Below, in pieces: positions 18,662 to 27,792 of a stretch of 64,000 nucleotides of DNA. Each line of letters opens with the position of its first letter. Position 1 is the stretch's first letter. Source of the stretch: Chitinophagaceae bacterium PMP191F (GTDB lineage Bacteria > Bacteroidota > Bacteroidia > Chitinophagales > Chitinophagaceae); the NCBI GenBank assembly GCA_001302245.1, contig LGYU01000020.1:62001-126000 (forward strand), written 5' to 3'. A program made the translations under genes and the position numbers. The notes beneath the pieces were generated by a model. The model had not been told where the DNA came from. It made no database searches and saw only the letters and a list, made by a program, of their open reading frames with translations.

Positions 18662-19471
18662 ATGCGTTATTACACCATGGCTCCGCCATCGTCTCTGTCT
18701 GGTTATATAAAATGCTTCTGGGTGCTGGAAGGCCAGGCTTCAGATGCATTGCCGTATGTCCACCGTGCAATGGCAGATGGATGTGTGGAACTGGTATTTC
18801 ATTACCAGGGAATATTTGATGAATTATTATCAAAGGGAACCAGGGAACGTTCATGGGCATCGGGCATCAGTGGTCCTTCAAGATATTACAGGCGTTTTTC
18901 CATTGAACAGCCGTTTTCCATTTTTGGTGTGTACATGTACCCGTTTTCTGTAGAAAGGTTTTTCAAAATACCGGCATCTGCTGTCTGCAACAGTATGCCT
19001 GAGTTGTATGACTTAATGGGGCGGGAGGGAAAAGACCTGGAAGAACAGGTAATGCTTGCCTGTAACAATGCAACCCGTTTTCAACTGCTGACAACTTTTT
19101 TTGAAAAGAAACTGCAACAACGAACAGATCAACCCCCGGGTATTTTTTCTTCCATCAGCTATATACTTCAAACCCGCGGGCAGGTAAATGTAGATGAAAT
19201 GGCGCAACGCTCTTTTTTATCTGTACGCCAGTTTGAACGCAACTTCAAAAAGTTTGCCGGGTTCAGCCCAAAGCTGTATACACGCATCATCCGTTTCCAG
19301 GCTGCAATACAGCAATATGGTAACCGCGCAGTGTCGTTAACTGATATTGCTTACCGGTGTGGTTATTATGATCAATCGCACTTCATACATGATTTTAAAG
19401 AGTTTTCAGGACATCATCCGCGGAATTATTTTTTAGGTAATGCCGAAGGGACGGAATGGCGGAATATATAA
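18662..19471 (+). CDS. AraC family transcriptional regulator (DUF6597-type N-terminus)
   Basis: 269 residues. The N-terminal half (MAPPSSLSGYIKCFWVLEG, then DGCVELVFHY and SGISGPSRYY) is the DUF6597-like sensor found in many Bacteroidota AraC proteins. The C-terminal third has the two helix-turn-helix units: VDEMAQRSFLSVRQFERNFKKFAGFSP, then DIAYRCGYYDQSHFIHDFKEFSGHHP. The ligand is unknown. It lies 48 bp after the cytochrome gene and 77 bp before a VOC protein gene, all in one direction. In related genomes such regulators often sit next to VOC or PhnB-like genes, so the downstream gene is the likelier target. Confidence 0.9.
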   Translation: MRYYTMAPPSSLSGYIKCFWVLEGQASDALPYVHRAMADGCVELVFHYQGIFDELLSKGTRERSWASGISGPSRYYRRFSIEQPFSIFGVYMYPFSVERFFKIPASAVCNSMPELYDLMGREGKDLEEQVMLACNNATRFQLLTTFFEKKLQQRTDQPPGIFSSISYILQTRGQVNVDEMAQRSFLSVRQFERNFKKFAGFSPKLYTRIIRFQAAIQQYGNRAVSLTDIAYRCGYYDQSHFIHDFKEFSGHHPRNYFLGNAEGTEWRNI

Positions 19472-19548
19472 TGTCGTGTTTTTCCAATTTCACGTTCAGA
19501 CAGGTATTTACTTTTATATCATTATTGAACAATTAAAAATATCAGCGT

Positions 19549-19926
19549 ATGAACATTCCGGAAAGTCACCAGGTGTTGATGCCATACCTGTTGGTAAAAG
19601 ATGCACATGGGTTTATTGAATTTACTGGCAAGGTATTCGGTGCAAAAAATACTTTTATCCGTTTGCGGGAGGATAATAAAATCATCATGCATGCCGAGAT
19701 CCAGATCAGTGGCGCTACCATCATGTTTGCCGATTCAACTGAAACCTACCCGGTAGCCACCGCCAACCTTTTTATTTATGTAGAAGATGCTGATGCTACG
19801 TTTGGCAAAGCATTGGCAGAGGGTGCAAAAGTGGTGAATGAACTGGCCAACCAGGATTATGGTCGCAGTGGCGGTGTACAGGACCCTTTTGGAAATGTGT
19901 GGTGGATCACTTCGTTGAAAAGGTAA
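19549..19926 (+). CDS. VOC superfamily protein, PhnB/glyoxalase-like
   Basis: 125 residues with the paired beta-alpha-beta-beta-beta modules of the vicinal oxygen chelate fold: MPYLLVKDAHGFIEFTGKVFGA at the start, HAEIQISGATIMFADS in the middle and GGVQDPFGNVWWITS at the end. The last phrase is typical of the PhnB (COG2764) branch. Substrate and catalytic activity are unknown; some relatives bind antibiotics or act as metal-dependent enzymes. A terminator follows directly. Confidence 0.85.
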   Translation: MNIPESHQVLMPYLLVKDAHGFIEFTGKVFGAKNTFIRLREDNKIIMHAEIQISGATIMFADSTETYPVATANLFIYVEDADATFGKALAEGAKVVNELANQDYGRSGGVQDPFGNVWWITSLKR

Positions 19927-19954
19927 AGGTGGTGTAAATAAGTATTGGCTATAT

Positions 19955-19980
19955 CCCGGTTAGAAATTAACCGGGTTTTG
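19955..19980 (+). terminator. Intrinsic terminator after the VOC gene
   Basis: Perfect 8-bp stem CCCGGTTA (19955-19962) / TAACCGGG (19968-19975) with loop GAAAT and tail TTTTG. The exact TAnnTTTG match TACATTTG starts at 19981, so the next gene's promoter may begin where this hairpin ends. Confidence 0.8.
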
Positions 19981-20019
19981 TACATTTGATGCTACCGGGA
20001 ATTAAATTAATACCACCTG

Positions 20020-20571
20020 ATGACGAATAGTACCCACGAACAGGTTATAGAGCAAACAAAAAAATGGCTTACCGATGTAGTAGTAGGTTGTAACTTCTGT
20101 CCCTTTGCAGGCCGGGAAGTAAAACGTAACAGCATTCATTACCAGGTAGAAACCGGCACCACACTGGAAGCAGGTTTGCAGGCGCTGATGAAAGAATGTA
20201 TGCGGCTGGATGATGACGCGTCTATTGAAACAACGTTATTGATCTTTCCCAATGGGTTTGCAAAATTTGAAGCATACCTTGACCTGGTGGATCTGGCAGA
20301 AAAGTTACTGAAGAAAGAAAAATATGAAGGTATTTACCAGGTAGCCAGCTTTCATCCGGAATACCAGTTTGCAGGTTCTCCGGCCGATGATGCTGCCAAT
20401 TACACTAACCGTTCTGTTTATCCCATGTTGCACCTGTTGCGTGAGGAAAGTATTGAAAAAGCCCTGGAACATTACAAGGGTGATCCCGGAGAGATCCCGG
20501 TACGTAATATTGAGTTTGCGCGCGAAAAAGGGCCTGCTTATATGAAAATGTTGCGCAATTCGTGTTTATAA
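20020..20571 (+). CDS. DUF1415 family protein
   Basis: 183 residues, the usual size. The opening TKKWLTDVVVGCNFCPFAG, with its Cys-x-x-Cys, and the later SFHPEYQF together with ADDAANYTNRSVYPMLHLLRE identify DUF1415. The protein is predicted cytosolic and has no signal peptide. The conserved CNFCPFA and HPEYQF motifs suggest a metal- or cofactor-binding role, but no function is established that I know of. It has a probable -7 element (TACATTTG) 32 bp upstream and seems to be transcribed on its own after the VOC terminator. Confidence 0.9.
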   Translation: MTNSTHEQVIEQTKKWLTDVVVGCNFCPFAGREVKRNSIHYQVETGTTLEAGLQALMKECMRLDDDASIETTLLIFPNGFAKFEAYLDLVDLAEKLLKKEKYEGIYQVASFHPEYQFAGSPADDAANYTNRSVYPMLHLLREESIEKALEHYKGDPGEIPVRNIEFAREKGPAYMKMLRNSCL

Positions 20572-20653
20572 AACAGCTATAGCATTGTAGTGAGGTTTTG
20601 TAGTGATGTGGTATGCGGGTACCTGTTTTACAGGCAATAAAAATCATACTACC

Positions 20654-21112
20654 ATGAATAATAAACCTCGTACATCTTCTCTGGCAGGCACCATATTGCT
20701 TGCCGGCCTTATTGCTGGTACCCTGGACGGTACTGCGGCTGTGATCACCAGCGGAAAGATGAGCGTATTTAATTTTGTTGCCAGTGGTGTGTTTGGCAAA
20801 GAGGCGTTGGATGGCAGCACTAACATGATGATCTATGGCATCCTTTTTCATTACCTCATTGCCTTTGTGTGGACGATCATTTATTTTCTGTTATATCCGC
20901 GTATTGCTATTTTCAGGTATAACCCTATAGTAAGTGCCATCCTGTACGGACTGATCATCTGGATTGTTATGAACCGGGTGGTATTGCCGCTGGCCAATAC
21001 GCCTCCCATACCTTTCCGGTGGATATCTGCAGTGCGTGGAGCTGCTATACTGATGGTGGCTATTGGTTTACCGGTGGCATTTATTGCGCGCAGGTATTAT
21101 TCCGGCAAGTAA
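20654..21112 (+). CDS. Four-helix integral membrane protein of unknown function
   Basis: From the ATG at 20654 the protein has 152 residues and four hydrophobic segments (about 10-33, 58-82, 91-115 and 124-145). The first contains AGLIAGTLDGTAAVI, a pattern seen in YagU/DUF1440-like membrane proteins. I give that resemblance only as a pointer. A longer frame starting at 20603 adds residues with no family-like character, so the inner ATG is preferred. No partner can be deduced. Confidence 0.7.
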   Translation: MNNKPRTSSLAGTILLAGLIAGTLDGTAAVITSGKMSVFNFVASGVFGKEALDGSTNMMIYGILFHYLIAFVWTIIYFLLYPRIAIFRYNPIVSAILYGLIIWIVMNRVVLPLANTPPIPFRWISAVRGAAILMVAIGLPVAFIARRYYSGK

Positions 21113-21143
21113 GAAAATGACCAGTATATTAAAATAGTGACAG

Positions 21144-21668
21144 ATGAAACTGAGTGAAGCTGTAGGCTTGATAGTAAAAGGAGTCAGCAGTACGGAACAA
21201 CCACAACAGTGGTGTGAACTGGGGGCAGGGAATGGATTGTTCACAGCAGCCCTGTCAACTTTGCTGAAAAAGGGCAGTGTGATCTATGCGGTAGATAAGG
21301 ATGTGCCGGCATCACAACCTGTACCTGGTATACAGCCGGGTGTTGAAGTGATAAGGATTGCGGGTGATTTTACACAGCCGTTGCCATTGCCAGAACGGTG
21401 TGATGGCATACTGATGGCCAATTCGCTGCACTATGTAAAACATCCAGCTACTTTGTTGCAACAGCTTACACAGCGGCTGAATACCGCAGGCCGGTTGCTG
21501 ATTGTGGAATATGATACTGAACAGGCAAACCACTGGGTACCTTACCCGGTGAGTTATGAAAAACTGAAAACTTATTGTGCTACTATTCCGGCAACTGTTC
21601 ACAAACTGGGGTCGGCCGCTTCCGTGTATCATGCAGATGGAATGTATGCAGCATTGATCACCCTATGA
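21144..21668 (+). CDS. Class I SAM-dependent methyltransferase
   Basis: 174 residues with SAM-binding motif I in WCELGAGNGLFTAAL, an acidic loop YAVDKD, motif II in CDGILMANSLHYV and motif III in LNTAGRLLIVEYD, a compact Rossmann methyltransferase. The substrate is unknown. It lies 31 bp after the membrane protein gene and just before a second methyltransferase gene, in the same direction; the two are not close relatives by motif. Small-molecule methylation is likely. Confidence 0.85.
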   Translation: MKLSEAVGLIVKGVSSTEQPQQWCELGAGNGLFTAALSTLLKKGSVIYAVDKDVPASQPVPGIQPGVEVIRIAGDFTQPLPLPERCDGILMANSLHYVKHPATLLQQLTQRLNTAGRLLIVEYDTEQANHWVPYPVSYEKLKTYCATIPATVHKLGSAASVYHADGMYAALITL

Positions 21669-21710
21669 GTACTTATTTTAGAAATGCTACTTTTACCTTG
21701 TAGTATTTGT

Positions 21711-22352
21711 ATGATGACCATCCATCCCGTACTGAAACATATTGAACAGCCTGCATTCAGCATATCGTTATTTGTACCCGATCCGGCGGAAGTACAGCAT
21801 GTTTATTTTGACCTGAAAACCGGTGATAATAATACTCCCTTTCCGTACTGGGCAAAAATTTGGTCTGCATCGCTGGCAATGGGATCCTTTTTACAGCAAC
21901 ATACTGCGTATGTGCAGGGTAAAAAAGTCCTTGAACTGGCTGCCGGACTGGGTTTGCCATCTCTGCTGGCAGCGCGGTATGCCACCTCGGTCTGTTGTTC
22001 TGATTATGCGCCGGAAGCAGTGGCTGTTGCCATGCAGTCTGCCGCACATCACGGACTGACCAATATGCAGTGCCGCGTGTTGAACTGGCATCATTTACCG
22101 GATGATATTGAGGCAGATGTGTTGATATTGAGTGATGTGAATTATGATCCGTCAGAATTTGAAGTGTTGTACCGGGTACTGAGGCGGTTTATTGTCAACA
22201 GAACAACAGTGCTGCTGGCTACACCGCAGCGCCTGATGGCCAAATCTTTTATTGAGCGCTTGCTGCCCTGGTGTGTACAACAGCATGAACTGACTGTATA
22301 TGAAGAAGGACAGGATACAATGATCAGTGTACTGGTGCTGGAGAAAAAGTAG
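21711..22352 (+). CDS. SAM-dependent methyltransferase, Nnt1/METTL-like
   Basis: About 213 residues from the ATG at 21711; an adjacent ATG at 21714 and an upstream start at 21684 are alternatives. KKVLELAAGLGLPSLLAARYA is motif I, SDYAPEAVAVAMQSAAHHGL motif II, and VLILSDVNYDPSEFEVLYRVL the motif IV/V region. The pattern matches the COG3897 (nicotinamide N-methyltransferase-like / protein lysine methyltransferase) group. In this group a Trp-containing lead-in (PYWAKIWSASLAMG) precedes motif I, as here. The substrate is unknown. Confidence 0.85.
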   Translation: MMTIHPVLKHIEQPAFSISLFVPDPAEVQHVYFDLKTGDNNTPFPYWAKIWSASLAMGSFLQQHTAYVQGKKVLELAAGLGLPSLLAARYATSVCCSDYAPEAVAVAMQSAAHHGLTNMQCRVLNWHHLPDDIEADVLILSDVNYDPSEFEVLYRVLRRFIVNRTTVLLATPQRLMAKSFIERLLPWCVQQHELTVYEEGQDTMISVLVLEKK

Positions 22353-22370
22353 TAGTCAGATATAGCCAAT

Positions 22371-22399
22371 AAAAAAGCCCCGCATCTGCAGGGCTTTTA
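22371..22399. terminator. Bidirectional terminator between convergent genes
   Basis: AAAAAAGCCC and GGGCTTTTA flank an inner GC pairing, giving a hairpin with A-tract on one side and T-tract on the other. It can serve both the plus-strand methyltransferase gene and the minus-strand secreted-protein gene. Confidence 0.75.
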
Positions 22400-22435
22400 C
22401 ATATAAGGAGGTTGTTAAAAACGGGCTGGTGATTA

Positions 22436-22843
22436 TTACAGTTTGGTAACAACTGTTTCATCAACATAGCTGCGGTTTCTGTTGATAGTATAAGTATCAA
22501 CTTTGTTTGTTTTGCGTGCTTTAACTTCTACACTGAATGCACCATCGCCTACTTCTTCAGTATTCAGCATGAATTTTTTAGTGATAGCAATACCTTTTAT
22601 TCTGTCGGTGTACAGAACGGTACCATCTTCATCACGGAAAGTGATAGTGTACTCGTCAGCTTCTTTATTATTCAGGCTCAACTGGAAGATTGGCTGGTTA
22701 GAGTAGTTGCCAATGAAACGCAGTTCAGCCGGAGCAGGAGTTTTTTTGTCGTCATCGTTTGCTTTTGCAGTGGTGCTGAAGGCAAAAGTGAAGGCTACTA
22801 ATAAAGCCAAGGCTACGGCTACATTTTTGAATACGCTTTTCAT
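22436..22843 (-). CDS. Small secreted beta-rich protein of unknown function
   Basis: 135 residues: signal peptide of about 29 (ending FSTTAKA), an acidic-basic linker DDDKKTPAPA, then a single beta-sandwich-like domain (ELRFIGNYSNQPIFQLSLNN, YTITFRDEDGTVLYT, AFSVEVKARK). It is probably periplasmic or surface-exposed. The domain pattern is common in small Bacteroidota exported proteins without an assigned role. It is a single-gene transcript with a promoter-like element upstream and a terminator downstream. Confidence 0.8.
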   Translation of the reverse strand: MKSVFKNVAVALALLVAFTFAFSTTAKANDDDKKTPAPAELRFIGNYSNQPIFQLSLNNKEADEYTITFRDEDGTVLYTDRIKGIAITKKFMLNTEEVGDGAFSVEVKARKTNKVDTYTINRNRSYVDETVVTKL

Positions 22844-22972
22844 AATATAATTTTTTAGTTTTTTACAAAATCAGGTAACAATATCATCTGGTGGGCAATC
22901 GTGGAGGGAAAGTGAGTCCAGCTTTTGAGCTGTCTGCCACTCATGGTGGTGGCATTGTTTGTTTTCGTGATA

Positions 22973-22980
22973 CAAACATA
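22973..22980 (-). promoter_or_regulatory. Probable -7 element for the secreted protein gene
   Basis: CAAACATA reads TATGTTTG on the minus strand, an exact TAnnTTTG match about 130 bp upstream of the ATG. A CAAA (TTTG) at 23006-23009 is 25 bp away, longer than the usual spacing of about 19-20. Confidence 0.4.
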
Positions 22981-23061
22981 CAACGGGAATACACCCTCCT
23001 AAAATCAAATAAAGTGCTATTTCAGGATGCTAAACTGGTGATAGAATTGTTAAAATCCTTT

Positions 23062-23174
23062 ATGGAAGCGGGTTTCATAAAAACGCCTCCATGATGTCCA
23101 ACCCATTTTTAACCCCGTTTTTTTCTTCAAAAAAGTTTAAAAAACCTTTTTGAAGGCGGGTTTATACGTATAAA
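23062..23174. repeat. Nested inverted repeats in a 617-bp gap without genes
   Basis: Positions 22844-23460 hold no convincing gene. Inside are a 9-bp hairpin with one mismatch (ATGGAAGCG 23062-23070 / CGCCTCCAT 23084-23092), a nested inverted repeat whose outer arms are AACCCCG (23111-23117) and CGGGTTT (23157-23163) and whose inner arms are CTTCAAAAA and TTTTTGAAG (23125-23133, 23147-23155), and the palindrome TTTATACGTATAAA (23161-23174). GCGGGTTT occurs at both hairpins. It may be a structured RNA, a regulatory site or a decayed element; I cannot tell which. Confidence 0.5.
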
Positions 23175-23460
23175 GGGTCATATTTTCAGATGATGTATTT
23201 TTTGAATGTGAGCCTGGGGAATAGTGTAAAAAGAACTTAGATATCCACATTGTAAAAGATTTTGGCCTGAAGCGCGTTGATCAGTCCGGTTCTTTTTACA
23301 GGTGCCTATATCTCTATGTATATGGTTGTGGCAGAAGGTAATAGTTGAAGATGTATATACTTAAGTAGCTGGTAATCTGTATAAATTGCAACAGGCAACT
23401 ACCCGGCGCCCAAGTTGTTTTATATTGCAACTATATTAATCATAACCTTGAGCAAAACCT

Positions 23461-23976
23461 ATGAGCATCAATAAGCAGGCAGAAGTATGGCTACGTGGAT
23501 CAATAGATGGTATTCCCGCCCTTTTACAACCAGTGGCACACGCATTATTACAGGCCAGAGAAGAAATTCACGAAATATTACATGATTTTCCTGAAACATT
23601 GTTGTGGCAACGTCCCGGCGGAGTTGCTTCTGTTGGCTTTCATCTGCAGCATTTATCGGGCGTACTGGACAGGTTGTTTACTTATGCAGAGGGGCGCATG
23701 CTATCGCAGCCGCAGTTAGATTATCTGAAAGCAGAGGGAGTACCGGATGAACATACCACCGTAACATCATTATTGACTGCCCTGGATACCCAGTTGGATA
23801 AAGTGATCACCAGCTTACACAAAATAGACCCGGCAACAGTTACAGAGCCGCGCACGGTAGGGAGGCAAAATCTGCCTTCTACATTAATGGGATTGTTGTT
23901 CCATGCGGCGGAACATACCATGCGTCACACCGGTCAGTTGCTGGTAACGGTAAGGGTGCTTAAAAAAGCACCATAA
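23461..23976 (+). CDS. DinB family protein
   Basis: 171 residues of mostly helical sequence, the usual DinB/YfiT four-helix bundle size. The three-His metal site is visible: H61/H64 in FHLQHL and H148/H152 in LFHAAEHTMRHTGQ. Relatives are metal-dependent thiol transferases or damage-induced proteins of uncertain role. No bacillithiol or mycothiol genes are adjacent. It stands alone between the hairpin region and the Dam gene. Confidence 0.88.
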   Translation: MSINKQAEVWLRGSIDGIPALLQPVAHALLQAREEIHEILHDFPETLLWQRPGGVASVGFHLQHLSGVLDRLFTYAEGRMLSQPQLDYLKAEGVPDEHTTVTSLLTALDTQLDKVITSLHKIDPATVTEPRTVGRQNLPSTLMGLLFHAAEHTMRHTGQLLVTVRVLKKAP

Positions 23977-24044
23977 TTTGTTGATGAAATGAGACGTACA
24001 GGTGTGGTTGCGGTTATCTTGTAACTATATCTTTCTTGCCAAGT

Positions 24045-25004
24045 ATGAAAGAAACTCCTGAATTATCAAAGGCAAAACCTTTCCTGAAATGGGCCGGTGG
24101 CAAAAGCCAGCTTATTCCCGCCATTTATTCGGCATTGCCTGCAAGTATGCAAGGTAATGAGAACCTGGTGTATGTAGAGCCATTTATCGGTAGCGGTGCT
24201 GTATTGTTCTGGTTTCTACAACAGTTTCCAAAAACCCGGAAGGCAGTGATCAATGATATGAACACCGATCTGTCAAAAGCCTTTGCGGTTGTAAAAAAGT
24301 CTCCCCGGAAACTGGTGAAAGCCCTTACTGCTATTGAACGCCAGTATTATTCACTGCATACCATTGCTGCGCAACGTGATTTTTACCTGGAAAAACGGGA
24401 GCGTTTTAATACACGTGCTGTAGATGCGGTAGAGAATACTGCCCTGATGATATTTATGAATAAGACCTGTTTCAACGGATTATTCAGGGTGAACAGTAAG
24501 AACGAGTTCAATGTACCTTTTGGTAAAAATCATAATCCGCGTATATGCGATCCTGAAATCATTATGACCGACAGCATGTTGTTGCAGAAAGTAACCATAC
24601 TGGAAGGTGATTATGCCAAAACATTGCGCTATTCAGGCCCCGATACCTTTTTTTACCTGGACCCGCCTTATAAACCCATCAGTAAAACATCTTCCTTCAA
24701 CTCGTATGTAAATGATGTATTTGATGACAGGGAGCAGGTGCGTTTAAAACGTTTCTGTTCCAAAGTAACGGCCAGGGGCGGAAAATGGCTGCTGAGCAAT
24801 TCAGACCCCAAGAATACCAATCCCGACGATGTATTTTTTGATAAACTGTTTTCCGGCGAGAACATTTATGTGGAAAGAGTACGTGCCAAAAGAAATATCA
24901 ACTCTGTTGTATCTGGCAGGGGCCGTATTGCAGAGCTATTGATTTCCAATTATACCAAGACCTTGCCTCCTGATTTCCCGGACAGTTTTATTCCCGCCGA
25001 ATAA
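24045..25004 (+). CDS. dam: Dam-type DNA adenine N6-methyltransferase, solitary
   Basis: About 319 residues from the ATG at 24045; a TTG at 24036 is the alternative. Motifs in Dam/D12-class order: FLKWAGGKSQLI (SAM-binding), FIGSGAVLF, NKTCFNGLFRVNSKNEFNV (Dam signature) and catalytic DPPY at about residue 206. Family knowledge suggests GATC or a similar target, but specificity is not provable here. No restriction endonuclease is adjacent, so it is an orphan methylase as far as this window shows. The sequence TATCTTTC just upstream resembles a -7 element (7 of 8). Base composition looks like that of its neighbours, so recent transfer is not obvious. Confidence 0.9.
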   Translation: MKETPELSKAKPFLKWAGGKSQLIPAIYSALPASMQGNENLVYVEPFIGSGAVLFWFLQQFPKTRKAVINDMNTDLSKAFAVVKKSPRKLVKALTAIERQYYSLHTIAAQRDFYLEKRERFNTRAVDAVENTALMIFMNKTCFNGLFRVNSKNEFNVPFGKNHNPRICDPEIIMTDSMLLQKVTILEGDYAKTLRYSGPDTFFYLDPPYKPISKTSSFNSYVNDVFDDREQVRLKRFCSKVTARGGKWLLSNSDPKNTNPDDVFFDKLFSGENIYVERVRAKRNINSVVSGRGRIAELLISNYTKTLPPDFPDSFIPAE

Positions 25005-25076
25005 CCATCTTTCATGCTGTGTTGCTGCCGCAATACGCTTTCTTAACATTTAATTCAGATAGTTTCCGGAAATTTT

Positions 25077-25108
25077 TTTGCCTGTATTCATAAAGTCTAC
25101 TATTTTTA
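25077..25108 (+). promoter_or_regulatory. Promoter of the metY leader
   Basis: TTTG at 25077-25080, a 20-bp spacer, then TATTTTTA at 25101-25108, which matches TAnnTTTG in seven of eight positions. Start of transcription would fall near 25114, only a few bases before the leader ORF's ATG at 25118 and about 170 bases before metY. Confidence 0.6.
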
Positions 25109-25117
25109 TAGGGTAAT

Positions 25118-25192
25118 ATGCAATCAATCATTTTACATACCATTATTTTACTGACTACTTCCTGTAGCAAAGAGTGCTGTTGTTGTATGTAA
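25118..25192 (+). CDS. Cysteine-rich leader peptide ORF upstream of metYX
   Basis: A 24-codon frame begins a few bases after the predicted transcription start. It has a hydrophobic first half and ends SCSKECCCCM before TAA: five Cys in the last nine residues, four of them consecutive (TGC TGT TGT TGT), then Met. It has no ribosome-binding site and may be translated leaderless. It sits in the 5' leader of the homocysteine-forming genes, so a role sensing charged Cys-tRNA is plausible: stalling at the Cys run would cover the 5' arm of the hairpin that overlaps it. Translation is not shown by the sequence; the Cys run is striking but could be chance in one genome. Confidence 0.5.
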   Translation: MQSIILHTIILLTTSCSKECCCCM

Positions 25193-25204
25193 TCATCATA
25201 CAAC
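25182..25204 (+). promoter_or_regulatory. Attenuator-like hairpin overlapping the Cys codons
   Basis: Perfect 8-bp stem GTTGTATG (25182-25189) / CATACAAC (25197-25204). The stop codon is in the loop side. An outer pairing AAGAG (25170-25174) / CTCTT (25207-25211) can extend it. No uridine run follows directly, so it is not a standard terminator. The 60 bases after it contain about 18 C and 5 G, a Rho-utilisation-like composition. Confidence 0.5.
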
Positions 25205-25274
25205 CCCTCTTCCCTGTTTTTCCTGTGAATTACTTTTCGTATCTGTTTTTACCCAATTCTTTATAACAATATAA

Positions 25275-26615
<1,341 letters not shown>

Positions 26616-26640
26616 TTAAAACAGTGTACGTACTATAATA

Positions 26641-27729
26641 ATGGTTACATCTATTTTCAGGATCCCGGCAAATGTGCCAGGTACCAGTGCAGATGGCTTT
26701 GTGCTGGAATCAGGTAACATTTTGCCGGGGTTTCACCTCGCATATACCACATACGGACAACTAAATACCGCAAAAGATAATGTTGTCTGGGTTTTCCATG
26801 CCCTTACTGCCAACAGTGATCCGGCTGAATGGTGGCCGGGTTTAATAGGAGAAGACAAACTATTTGATCCTGCGGTATACTTTATTATCTGCGTCAATAT
26901 GCCGGGCAGTTGTTATGGCAGCATTGGTCCCCTGGATATAGATCCTGCTACTGGCGAGCCTTATTATCACAACTTTCCTTTTTTTACTACACGCGATATG
27001 GTTCGTGCCTATCGTTTGCTGAAAGATGCATTGGGTATCCGTAAAATACAGGTAGGTATTGGCGGTAGTATGGGTGGGCAACAGTTACTGGAATGGGCTA
27101 TTGAAGAACCTGAATTATTCAAACATATCATACCCATTGCTACCAATGCGGTACATTCAGCATGGGGCAGGGCCTTCAATGCTTCACAGCGGCATGCTAT
27201 AGAAGCAGACGCTACGTGGAAACAGAAAAGTCCTGCGGCTGGTTTGTCGGGGCTCAGTGTGGCAAGAGGCATTGCCCTGATCTCATACCGGCATTATGGT
27301 ACCTATGCAGCCAGCCAGGCAGAGCTGAATGATGATTGTATAGAGAACTTCAGAAGTGAATCGTACCAGCGTTACCAGGGTGAAAAGCTGGTAACAAGGT
27401 TCAATGCTTTCAGCTATTATTTTTTAAGTAAAAGTATGGATGCGCATCATGTGGGGCGCAAACGTGCAGGGGTGCAACAGGCGCTGGCAGGTATCACAGC
27501 GCGTACGCTAGTGATCAGTATCAGTACAGATATACTTTTTCCACCTGAAGAACAGGAGCTGCTTGCTGCCAGTATTCCCGGTGCTGTCTGCTATCCCATT
27601 ACATCAGACTACGGACATGACGGTTTTTTGCTGGAATATGTGCAGTTGGAAAAACTCATCAGCGGATTTATTGCTGATAAAAAAGAATCCATCTACAGTT
27701 TGCCACGACAGTTCCTATCCGTTTCTTAA
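26641..27729 (+). CDS. metX: Homoserine O-acetyltransferase
   Basis: Acetylates homoserine with acetyl-CoA to supply MetY. 362 residues of alpha/beta-hydrolase fold. The nucleophile elbow GIGGSMGGQQLLEW places the Ser at 143. The catalytic Asp lies in SISTDILFPPEEQ and the His in YGHDGFLLE. HALTANSD and NMPGSCYGS are typical MetX motifs. It is the second gene of the metYX operon, closed by a hairpin terminator. Confidence 0.94.
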   Translation: MVTSIFRIPANVPGTSADGFVLESGNILPGFHLAYTTYGQLNTAKDNVVWVFHALTANSDPAEWWPGLIGEDKLFDPAVYFIICVNMPGSCYGSIGPLDIDPATGEPYYHNFPFFTTRDMVRAYRLLKDALGIRKIQVGIGGSMGGQQLLEWAIEEPELFKHIIPIATNAVHSAWGRAFNASQRHAIEADATWKQKSPAAGLSGLSVARGIALISYRHYGTYAASQAELNDDCIENFRSESYQRYQGEKLVTRFNAFSYYFLSKSMDAHHVGRKRAGVQQALAGITARTLVISISTDILFPPEEQELLAASIPGAVCYPITSDYGHDGFLLEYVQLEKLISGFIADKKESIYSLPRQFLSVS

Positions 27730-27757
27730 AGAATGTGTTTTAGTTGCAATAAAGTAT

Positions 27758-27792
27758 ATAGGCCTTATAATTCTTTAAGGCCTATCATTTTT
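27758..27792 (+). terminator. Terminator of metYX
   Basis: 10-bp stem ATAGGCCTTA (27758-27767) / TAAGGCCTAT (27776-27785), then CATTTTTAG. The stop codon of the convergent desaturase gene lies inside the 5' arm. Confidence 0.75.

Noticed and set aside
22891-23094. 67-codon plus-strand frame in the 617-bp gap
   Set aside because: No recognisable domain or signal peptide, and it overlaps the promoter element of the divergent secreted-protein gene.
25012-25203. 63-codon minus-strand frame across the metY leader
   Set aside because: Low-complexity translation without family features; it is antisense to the leader ORF and hairpin and has no promoter or start signal.
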